From assembly GCA_040220875.1 (NCBI GenBank), contig JAVJVX010000007.1, positions 120,813 to 184,812 on the forward strand: a stretch of 64,000 nucleotides of DNA, written 5' to 3'. Below are positions 26,585 to 33,480 of this stretch, one piece after another. A model generated the notes under the pieces. That model was not told the origin of the DNA, did no database searches, and saw nothing but the letters and a program-made list of their open reading frames with translations. Every line of letters starts with the position of its first letter. Positions within the stretch are counted from its first letter, which is position 1. A program made the position numbers and the translations under genes. This DNA comes from Alphaproteobacteria bacterium (GTDB taxonomy: Bacteria; Pseudomonadota; Alphaproteobacteria; JAVJVX01).

Positions 26585-29002
26585 ATGAATCGGGCAAAAC
26601 TTTTTGGGGGAGCTTCGCTGATCGCGATCGCGCTCACCCTGTCCGTGCCCGCCCTTGCGGACCAGGATGTCACCCTGGACCAGGATGTCGACGGCAATAG
26701 CAGCGTCGACTCCGGGCAGAAGCGGACGAACGACGTTTCGGCCGGTATGTCGAACAACGCCAACGGAATCAGCCATACGCAACAGAACAATGGCACCAAC
26801 AATGCCATCGGGCTGGAATCCGACGTCGCGGCCGGGCTGATCGACAGCGATCAGAACGTCGATTTTGACCAGTCGGTCACGAATAATGCGGCTGAGGAGA
26901 ATTCGATCTTCCTGCGGCAGCGCGAGAACTTCATCAACGGGTCCCATGTCGGCAGCAATGGCCGCCATGCCGTCCAGCAGAACAACGGCGATTCCAACGC
27001 GATCGGTGCATCTTTCGCCGTGACGGACGGATTCTCGGATGCCGGCGGCACCATCCACGACCAGAACATCGATATGGACCAGGTCGTCGAGGACAACTCG
27101 CTTGATCACGATGACCTGAATGGTGGTGATCTTGACCGCGTGAATGAGGTCAATGGCGGGTCCTTCAACGGGTCCAGCGGCGCTTTCTCCGTGCAGCAGA
27201 ACAACGGAAACGGCAACGCCATTGGCAATGCCCAGATCATCGCCCATTCGGGTGCCGCCAATAACACTGTTCAGGACGTCGAAATGGACGGAATGGTCCA
27301 GGACAACTGGACACCCGGCAATATCTGGGATCTCGAGTCCGAGCGTCTGAACGATATCGACGACGCCTACAAGAACTTCGGTGGCATCTCGACCACGCAA
27401 CAGAATAACGGCGATGCCAATGTTCTGGGGGTGGCGAGCGCAGTGGTTGCCAGCACGTCGAATAGCGATGTCGACCAGCGGGTCGATGTCGAAGGGCATG
27501 TTGGATCCAACGAAGGCCCGACCGTTACGGAAGGCCAGCGGGACAACAATATCACCACCGGTGCTTTCGATGGGAGCGAGGGAATCCTCTCAACCCAGCA
27601 GAATAACGGCTCGACCAATGTGATCCAGAGCGGCACCGCCGTGGCCGCCAATTCGGGCCAGGGCGACGTTTCTCAGGATGTGAGCGTCTCGGGCTCGGTC
27701 TACGAGTTCTTCTCGTCGGATGACGATTCCGAGCGTTTTAACACGATCAACGGGTCGGTGAATTCGGTCGACGGCCTGCTGTCCATGCAGCAAAACAACG
27801 GTGACAGCAATGTCATGGGCATTGGACACGCAGTCGCGGCCTACCAGGAAGGAAACCGCGGATCGGAAGACGATGTTGATCAGTATGTATCGGTAACCGG
27901 TACATCGAACGCCCACGAAACCTTCGACGACAACGATCCGGGCGGATCGAACGGAATCGATGGTGAGCGGATCAACAGCGTTTCCGGCTCCTTCAACAAC
28001 AACTTCGGTGCCGGCAGCATCCAGCAGAACAATGGCAATGCCAACGTCATGGGCTCTGCCATTGCCGCCAAGCTCGATCTTGGCAGCACATTCGGTCCCG
28101 GCGGTCCGCTGGGCGCGGATGAGGATGTGGACGTTCAGGTCGTGAGCACCGAAGGAACGGTCGAGGAGAACCAGAACTTCGATACGGCGTTCTCCGGGCC
28201 ACCGCCCGAATATGATCGCCGGAACGTCATCAACCCGTCGTTCAACGGGGCTCAGGGCGTGTATACGGTTCAGCAGAACAATGGCAATAACAATGTCATC
28301 GGCTCTGCCGTTGCCGTGTCGGCGAATATCGCCAGCGATGATGAAATCGAGAACGTGATGGATGCGGTTGCCTCCGTCGACGCTTCGGTTCGTTACAACG
28401 AGAATGTCGACGGCGATGTCGGCTTCTCGGGCACCAACCTTCGGAACGACGTTACGTCGTCCTTCCAGGGATCCCAGGGCGTGTTCACGGTCCAGCAGAA
28501 CAATGGCAACAATAACGCCATTGGTTCCTCGACTGGAGTAGCCGCGAACGTTGAAACGTCTCTTCAGACCCTGGAGAACGTTGCCAACGGAACGGATGTA
28601 CACGCGGACGTCATCGGTAACGAGGCCTTCTCGGATGCCGTGAGCGACCGTCACAACAACGTGAGTGGTGGTACATTCAACAACGCCCTTGGCGTTGTGA
28701 CCATGCAGCAGAACAACGGCAGCAACAACGCCGTCAGCGCTGCAAAATCGATCGCCGCGGCGGTTGACGACGGTACCTTCTCGACGGCTTCGACGGTGAC
28801 CAACCTGTCCGCAGTGGTTTCGGGCAACACGTCGGTCATTCAGCCGACGGCCGGGTTCCCCGGGCGGCTTAACACAGCCCATGCGTCGATGAACGGCTTC
28901 CAGGGTATCTACACACTGCAGCAGAACAATGGTGACAACAACGCCGTTCAGTCGGCGATCACCGTGACTGCGAATGTCAGTGGTCTGAACCTGGTTCCGT
29001 AA
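26585..29002 (+). CDS. Asn/Gln-rich repeat protein, candidate functional amyloid subunit
   Basis: The 805-residue product has a signal peptide (MNRAKLFGGASLIAIALTLS ending ALADQ) and then eleven imperfect repeats. Each holds a core of the form G-hydrophobic-x-T/S-x-QQNNG-x-x-N-A/V-hydrophobic; the QQNNG motifs start near residues 66, 131, 204, 272, 338, 402, 480, 563, 637, 708 and 779, a mean spacing of about 71. The cores are separated by acidic Asp/Val/Asn-rich linkers, often carrying SGSFNN-like turns just before the next core. No cysteine was seen and lysine is scarce. Regular Gln/Asn ladders are typical of curli (CsgA) and Fap (FapC) fibres, but this repeat is neither canonical type. AGGAGA precedes the ATG. 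First gene of the operon behind the sigma-54 promoter. The fibre role is inferred. Confidence 0.8.
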   Translation: MNRAKLFGGASLIAIALTLSVPALADQDVTLDQDVDGNSSVDSGQKRTNDVSAGMSNNANGISHTQQNNGTNNAIGLESDVAAGLIDSDQNVDFDQSVTNNAAEENSIFLRQRENFINGSHVGSNGRHAVQQNNGDSNAIGASFAVTDGFSDAGGTIHDQNIDMDQVVEDNSLDHDDLNGGDLDRVNEVNGGSFNGSSGAFSVQQNNGNGNAIGNAQIIAHSGAANNTVQDVEMDGMVQDNWTPGNIWDLESERLNDIDDAYKNFGGISTTQQNNGDANVLGVASAVVASTSNSDVDQRVDVEGHVGSNEGPTVTEGQRDNNITTGAFDGSEGILSTQQNNGSTNVIQSGTAVAANSGQGDVSQDVSVSGSVYEFFSSDDDSERFNTINGSVNSVDGLLSMQQNNGDSNVMGIGHAVAAYQEGNRGSEDDVDQYVSVTGTSNAHETFDDNDPGGSNGIDGERINSVSGSFNNNFGAGSIQQNNGNANVMGSAIAAKLDLGSTFGPGGPLGADEDVDVQVVSTEGTVEENQNFDTAFSGPPPEYDRRNVINPSFNGAQGVYTVQQNNGNNNVIGSAVAVSANIASDDEIENVMDAVASVDASVRYNENVDGDVGFSGTNLRNDVTSSFQGSQGVFTVQQNNGNNNAIGSSTGVAANVETSLQTLENVANGTDVHADVIGNEAFSDAVSDRHNNVSGGTFNNALGVVTMQQNNGSNNAVSAAKSIAAAVDDGTFSTASTVTNLSAVVSGNTSVIQPTAGFPGRLNTAHASMNGFQGIYTLQQNNGDNNAVQSAITVTANVSGLNLVP

Positions 29003-29016
29003 CCGGACCGACAATG

Positions 29017-29042
29017 CCGGCGGCGGCTTGGGCCGCCGCCGG
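29017..29042 (+). promoter_or_regulatory. very stable intercistronic hairpin
   Basis: CCGGCGGCGGC (29017-29027) pairs perfectly with GCCGCCGCCGG (29032-29042) across TTGG. A run of seven T lies 29 bases later (29072-29078), too far for a classical terminator. The hairpin could protect the upstream message or partly terminate, lowering expression of the minor subunit relative to the repeat protein. Confidence 0.55.
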
Positions 29043-29097
29043 TATCGTTCCGACAGTGACCCGTAACAAAGTTTTTTTCGGTCAAAGGACAAATCAG

Positions 29098-29451
29098 ATG
29101 AAGCGTCTCCGGATAACGGCCCTCGGCGTCCTCGCCTTTTCCCTGAGCGGGGTCGTCCCGGCCGCTGCGAATGACGCGTTCCGCGGAAGCCTTCCGGCCG
29201 CGGGATGGGAGCTCGCTTCGGACGGCGAGCTTGAAGCCTCACGTGGGATGGCCCTTCCGCTGAATGCGGACATGGACGCGGTAATGAATGCCACATTGAC
29301 GGGTAATTTCGCCGAGGGTGGCTCGTTCGGCAGCAACATGCTGCAAGGGTCGTTCAACGAAGCAACCGGTGTCGTCACGGTCGTTCAGAACACCGGCAAC
29401 AATGTCATCGTACAGACGGCGACCATGGTCGCGGTCAATTTCTATCAGTGA
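29098..29451 (+). CDS. small secreted protein with one repeat module, candidate minor subunit
   Basis: The 117-residue product has a signal peptide (MKRLRITALGVLAFSLSGVV, then AAAND). The mature part opens with SDGELEASRGM, similar to the DEGELSGHRGG stretch in the 472-residue protein of the same operon, and ends with ATGVVTVVQNTGNNVIVQTA, a single copy of the QGVYTVQQNNGNNNVIGSA module of the 805-residue protein. A small secreted protein sharing the fibre module recalls the minor or nucleating subunits CsgB and FapB. AAAGGA precedes the ATG. It follows the repeat gene by 95 bases, across a stable hairpin. Confidence 0.72.
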   Translation: MKRLRITALGVLAFSLSGVVPAAANDAFRGSLPAAGWELASDGELEASRGMALPLNADMDAVMNATLTGNFAEGGSFGSNMLQGSFNEATGVVTVVQNTGNNVIVQTATMVAVNFYQ

Positions 29452-29484
29452 ACCGGAGAGTTGTCAGCCAAAGGGAGTTCGATA

Positions 29485-30192
29485 ATGAAAACCCGCATCA
29501 GATCGCTCCTCTTTCTGTCAGGGCTCAGCCTTGGCTTCCTTGGGCTGACAGCCTCCCCCTCGCTCGCGGGATCGGTCGAGATCACCGGAGCGGGAGGGAG
29601 TTTTTCTGTCGGCGTGACAAGTATCCGCGAAGCGCGGTTCAACTCGGTCATCCGGCAGGCTTATGATTTCAGCTGCGGGTCGGCCGCTGTCGCGACTTTG
29701 CTGACCTTTCATTATGGCGTCGAGACGAAGGAGCGCGAGGTCTTCGATGCCATGTATGAAGCCGGCGACAAGGACCTCATCGAGACCGCAGGATTTTCCC
29801 TTCTGGACATGAAAGATTACCTCAACTCGCGGGGCTTCAAGGCCGACGGATACCGGGTGTCTCTCGAAAAGCTGGGCGAGGTGGGGATCCCGGCAATCGT
29901 TCTGGTCAATGTGCGGGGCTATCTTCATTTCGTCGTCATCAAGGGAATCGAAGACGACCGTGTTCTGGTCGGGGATCCCGCGCTCGGCGTCAAGACCTAT
30001 GACGTGGACGAGTTCCGGGACATGTGGAACGGCATCGTCTTCGTCATCAACCAGGAGCTCAACAAGGGCCGCGATTCCTTCAACCAGAGCGAAATTTGGG
30101 CGGTCAATCAGACTGCCCCATTCGGCACTGCACTCAACCTTCACAAACTGGCTTCGTTCACTCTCCATTTGCCGAGAGTGGGCGACTTTTGA
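29485..30192 (+). CDS. periplasmic C39-type cysteine peptidase, FapD-like
   Basis: The 235-residue product has a signal peptide (MKTRIRSLLFLSGLSLGFLG to about residue 28) followed by a stand-alone C39 peptidase domain: oxyanion Gln58 and catalytic Cys64 in RQAYDFSCGSAAVATLL, His148 in YLHFVVIKG and Asp164 in VGDPALG. There is no ABC-transporter portion, unlike bacteriocin exporters, so it acts alone in the periplasm, as proposed for FapD of Pseudomonas fap operons. GGGAG lies before the ATG at 29485; the open frame from 29461 adds eight residues. It sits between the two genes whose products carry the GEL-RG stretch and may process them. The catalytic set is intact. Confidence 0.85.
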   Translation: MKTRIRSLLFLSGLSLGFLGLTASPSLAGSVEITGAGGSFSVGVTSIREARFNSVIRQAYDFSCGSAAVATLLTFHYGVETKEREVFDAMYEAGDKDLIETAGFSLLDMKDYLNSRGFKADGYRVSLEKLGEVGIPAIVLVNVRGYLHFVVIKGIEDDRVLVGDPALGVKTYDVDEFRDMWNGIVFVINQELNKGRDSFNQSEIWAVNQTAPFGTALNLHKLASFTLHLPRVGDF

Positions 30193-30205
30193 GGACACGT
30201 CCCAG

Positions 30206-31624
30206 ATGTGCATTTTAAGAAGCTTGCAGGCAGGGGGCGCCCCCCGGGCGCAAGGCTGGATCACCCCGAACAGGGGCGACAAGGGACGGCGGATCTGCGC
30301 GTCCCTGACCATCCTGGGGCTGACCCTGGCCGGCCCGGTCGAGCTCGCGGCCAAATATGGCGGGTTCGACGATCCGGCCTCCGCTCGCGCGGGCATAACC
30401 GCCAGCCGCCTGGATTTCGGCCCGCCCCTTCAGGAAACGGCCGGATCCATCCTGGCGCTCCAGAGCGGATATATCCGGTTCGGCGCCTGGCAGGGGCCGG
30501 GCTGCGCGATAACGGAAGCGCCGGCGCTCGATGGCGCGATCAGGGCCGTCGCGGCTCGCCAGTTGCCCCGGCAGGAAGTGCTGCTGGCGCCCCCCTATCT
30601 TTCGGCCGCCCTTCGGGGCGCGGCAGATGCCGCAGATGCCGCAGATGCCGAAGGGACGATCGCGAACGGGACCCGGGAAACTGATGAGAAGAACGGGCGG
30701 CAGCTCGGGGCCGAGGAAAGCCCCGTGCCCGTGGTCGTGGCGCTTGGCGCCTATCAGCGGCAGGTCGATTTTGTCGGTCGGGTGAGCACTGGCCCCGCGC
30801 CAACGCTTGCCGATACAGGTTTTGAGACGGGGAAAACGGCGGATCTGACGCGCGTACCCGGCTCCCCCGAAGCGGTCGAGACGGGAGGGACAGCCGAACC
30901 GGCCAGTCCCTCGGCCGTTGCGACCCGCCCCCCGGAGGAAAGCCCGGCTACTGCGGCGCCCACCGACGCCCGTCTCGGGGAGAAGGCCGGGATTTCCGTC
31001 CCGCCTTCTCCCATGCCTCGCCCGGACCCCGTCCCCGAGCCGGCGGTCCCCGAGCCATCCTCGGCACCCTTGTCTTCCGCTGCCCTCGCCCCGGCCCGGG
31101 AAGCCGGAACTGCCGAAGCCAACCAGGCCGATACTATCGAGGAGGCCGAGCTGAGCGACGTTCCGGTGGACGGCGCGAAAGAAGTGCCGTTCCAGGTTGC
31201 CGCGCTGGATGAAGGCGAGCTTTCGGGTCACCGGGGCGGATTTGTCCTGCCCAATGGCATGGTTCTCAATATTGGCATGACGGTGACGACGCTTCTCAAT
31301 GGCACGCAGCAGTTCTCCATGAACCTCGCGACAAATGGTAATCTCATCACCCATAGCGTCGACGGGTTCAATCAGCAGGCCGGCCTGTCGGGGAACGCGG
31401 CCGCAACGGCCATTCTGAACGTTATAAACAGTGGCACCGGCAACGTGGTCACCGACTCGTTCCAACGGGCGAACGGTATCGTCAACGTGGTCCAGAACAG
31501 CCTGAACAACGTGACGATCCAGCAGATGACGGCGATCACCGTCGATGTTCTCAATGCCTCTGTCATTCAGAAAACAAATCTCGTGAACGATTTGACGACC
31601 ATGCAAATCCTCTCACTGCGGTAG
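30206..31624 (+). CDS. secreted protein with disordered linker and repeat-module C terminus
   Basis: The 472-residue product has a basic N terminus and an export signal or anchor (ICASLTILGLTLAGPVELAA, about residues 35-54). An uncharacterised domain to about residue 200 follows, then a long Pro/Ala/Glu-rich linker to about 325. The C-terminal domain begins with LDEGELSGHRGG (residues 334-345), a match to the double-glycine leader consensus cut by C39 peptidases, followed by FVLPNGMVLNIGMTVTTLLNG. Near residues 420-445 it carries ANGIVNVVQNSLNNVTIQQM, a divergent single copy of the fibre module. A triple Ala-Asp-Ala run (AADAADAADAEG) sits near residue 145. The ATG at 30206 is chosen from GAGG upstream and the signal position. 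Last gene of the operon. Confidence 0.68.
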   Translation: MCILRSLQAGGAPRAQGWITPNRGDKGRRICASLTILGLTLAGPVELAAKYGGFDDPASARAGITASRLDFGPPLQETAGSILALQSGYIRFGAWQGPGCAITEAPALDGAIRAVAARQLPRQEVLLAPPYLSAALRGAADAADAADAEGTIANGTRETDEKNGRQLGAEESPVPVVVALGAYQRQVDFVGRVSTGPAPTLADTGFETGKTADLTRVPGSPEAVETGGTAEPASPSAVATRPPEESPATAAPTDARLGEKAGISVPPSPMPRPDPVPEPAVPEPSSAPLSSAALAPAREAGTAEANQADTIEEAELSDVPVDGAKEVPFQVAALDEGELSGHRGGFVLPNGMVLNIGMTVTTLLNGTQQFSMNLATNGNLITHSVDGFNQQAGLSGNAAATAILNVINSGTGNVVTDSFQRANGIVNVVQNSLNNVTIQQMTAITVDVLNASVIQKTNLVNDLTTMQILSLR

Positions 31625-31655
31625 TGCGGACTGCAGACCCGTCTTACGAACACAA

Positions 31656-31684
31656 AAAAGGCCGCCCCTCGGGGGCGGCCTTTT
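31656..31684. terminator. bidirectional terminator between convergent genes
   Basis: AAAAGGCCGCCCC (31656-31668) pairs perfectly with GGGGCGGCCTTTT (31672-31684) across a 3-base loop. With A and T tracts on both sides it ends the plus-strand operon at 31624 and the minus-strand barrel gene at 31705. Confidence 0.93.
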
Positions 31685-31704
31685 CAATGGGCGGGGATGA
31701 ACTG

Positions 31705-33096
31705 CTAGAAAACGCTCAGCGAAATGGGGATCCGGACGAGGATTTCCGTATCCGGCGCATCCTCGGTTGCGCCGAGGCTGGTCGTGACGTTGAACGATAC
31801 CCGATCGTTCAGGCGGAACGACCCGCCGAACAGGAAGGAGCCGACCTGCAGTGTGTCCGAGCCGGGGACATCGCTGCCATTCTGCTCAGTCTTGCCGACA
31901 ACGCTGTGCTCATAGCCAAGTGAGATCGATGTCCGCTCGTTGAGGGCGATGCCGGCACCGAAATTGGCCCCGAACACATCGCCTGAATCCACGTCACCGA
32001 AGGTGCCGCCCACATCCCGCTCAAGATTGAATGTGTAGCTGAGATTGGCGAACAGGACCGCCGGGTCGGTCGGCAGAATGGCGGTGATGCTGGGTTGCAG
32101 ACTGTAAAAGCCGGACCCGGTCGGAAGCTCCAGTTCCTGCCCGTTCTGGTCGCGCGCGACTTCAAAGGGATCTTCGCCGGTGCGCGTCTTGAAACGGAAA
32201 TTGCCGATGAAAATTGGCCAGTCGTTGAGACCGCGATTGATCTGGTAATGTCCCGCGAATTCGATATCGCCGAGGTTTGAATCCGAAAGCGCACGGGTCG
32301 TGTCCTGGGCCGAGCCTGTTCCAAAGGGACGGCTCGTAATCTCATCGTCCCGGAAGACGTAGGGCACGCGCAACTCGACTTCAAAATCGTTGGTGACGCC
32401 CAGGCGCACGGTGTTTGCAACTGTGAAGGTGTTGCGGCGCGATTCTGTCAGTTCGAATTGGCCGATCAGGATCGCCGGCAAAAGCGAGAAACCGGCGATC
32501 TCCACCCGGTTGACCTGAGAGAAAGTAAACGAGAAAGAGGGTTCGATCACCATCTGGCCCTGCGGCAGGAGCGCGCCCCCCTTGTCGCGGATGATCGTGA
32601 TTTCAGGGAGAGGTTTTTCCACCTCGCCCGTCACCTGCGCGATTTGCTGGCCGTCCGGAGGCGGGGTTTCCTTGTATACCGCGCGAAAGAAGCGCGGCTG
32701 TTCCTGCGGCCAGGTCTGCGAGCCCGGTGTCACCGCGGCCGACAGCCGCTTCATCTGCGCGACATAGGAATCGAGCTGTTCCTGCTGGATTTTCACCATG
32801 TCCGAATATTGCTGAAGATACTCTTCCTGTTCAGCGAGCTTGCGCTGCTGGGCCTGGAGAACCTTCTGAACCCACTCGAACTCTTCGCGCCCGACATAGT
32901 CTTGGGATGCGGTGCCGGTGGCCGCGATCTGGGAAGCAGGCGTGGCGGCCGCCGGGGCCGGCTCGTTGGCGAGGGCAGGGGACGCGCCGACAAGGAGCGT
33001 GGTGGCCAAAAGGGCGGGCCACGTCCGGCCGTCCATCACCCGCAGGGGCGTTCGCGTCTGGCCGGGCTGGCCAGAGAATACGGGACCTGCTGACAA
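31705..33096 (-). CDS. coiled-coil outer-membrane beta-barrel protein, FapF-like
   Basis: The product, about 463 residues, has a signal peptide (MDGRTWPALLATTLLVGASPALANE region), a predicted coiled coil at about 70-120 (EEFEWVQKVLQAQQRKLAEQ and on), a linker, and a C-terminal barrel of alternating strands from about 170 ending in SLSVF, with the terminal Phe recognised by BAM. This is the layout of FapF, the trimeric pore that exports Fap subunits; barrels of this kind also match generic transporter families. I start it at a TTG (33096) because GGGGAGGCAGG lies just upstream; an ATG at 33036 is an alternative. It is convergent with the repeat-protein operon. Confidence 0.75.
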   Translation of the reverse strand: MSAGPVFSGQPGQTRTPLRVMDGRTWPALLATTLLVGASPALANEPAPAAATPASQIAATGTASQDYVGREEFEWVQKVLQAQQRKLAEQEEYLQQYSDMVKIQQEQLDSYVAQMKRLSAAVTPGSQTWPQEQPRFFRAVYKETPPPDGQQIAQVTGEVEKPLPEITIIRDKGGALLPQGQMVIEPSFSFTFSQVNRVEIAGFSLLPAILIGQFELTESRRNTFTVANTVRLGVTNDFEVELRVPYVFRDDEITSRPFGTGSAQDTTRALSDSNLGDIEFAGHYQINRGLNDWPIFIGNFRFKTRTGEDPFEVARDQNGQELELPTGSGFYSLQPSITAILPTDPAVLFANLSYTFNLERDVGGTFGDVDSGDVFGANFGAGIALNERTSISLGYEHSVVGKTEQNGSDVPGSDTLQVGSFLFGGSFRLNDRVSFNVTTSLGATEDAPDTEILVRIPISLSVF

Positions 33097-33165
33097 TTTC
33101 CTGCCTCCCCAAAACGTCGGACCGGTCGTCGGTCGGAACCGGACCTGAAAGTCCAGTCTATGTTG

Positions 33166-33182
33166 TTCTCTATACTAGAGAA
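33166..33182 (-). promoter_or_regulatory. 17-bp dyad over the barrel-gene promoter
   Basis: TTCTCTA-TAC-TAGAGAA is a perfect 7-bp inverted repeat with a 3-base spacer, 70 bases before the barrel-gene start. On the minus strand it overlaps a -10-like TATAGA (33169-33174), with TTGAAA at 33190-33195 as a possible -35 (spacing 15, shorter than ideal). The arrangement suggests a repressor or activator operator. Confidence 0.45.
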
Positions 33183-33309
33183 ATAGCTGTTTCAACATTT
33201 CGACGACAGTTATGCCCGTTTATTCGGGCTGATTGCAATGAGCCAGGCTCTCCGGATGTCCTCGGGCGCGACCTCGTCCCGGTCCTTTCGGATCTTTCCC
33301 GAGGAAAAA

Positions 33310-33322
33310 CTAAGTCACTTAG
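33310..33322. promoter_or_regulatory. 13-bp palindrome upstream of the activator gene
   Basis: CTAAGT-C-ACTTAG is a perfect palindrome lying between the two divergent genes, about 160 bases before the activator start. It is a candidate operator with no known family match. Confidence 0.4.
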
Positions 33323-33480
33323 AAAAAAGGAAAAAATCGGACCCCAGCCGGCCTTTTGGAGGTAGGGCGGAGGGAGTAGGAGGCGTACCAATCGACCAGT
33401 TTAATTCAATACCCGATTGAGCAACACTTAAGGGGCGTTGGGAGAGTCTTTAGAACGCAAAAACAAGGGGTTAGTATCTT

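Larger units (their letters stand above)
33097..33480. other. divergent regulatory region between barrel gene and activator gene
   Basis: This 384-base, comparatively AT-rich gap drives the barrel gene leftward and the activator gene rightward. It holds a 17-bp dyad (33166-33182) and a 13-bp palindrome (33310-33322), each listed separately. I looked for -24/-12 promoters here on both strands and saw none convincing. No gene was recognised. Confidence 0.6.

Noticed and set aside
26585..29002. Reading the fibre gene repeats as a CRISPR-like or DNA-level repeat array
   Set aside because: The periodicity is at protein level (QQNNG about every 71 residues) with synonymous drift in the DNA; there are no identical DNA repeats with uniform spacers.
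33097..33480. Sigma-54 promoter for the barrel or activator gene
   Set aside because: I looked on both strands for GG-N10-GC with TGGCA/TTGC character and found only wrongly spaced partial matches (for example near 33230-33245).
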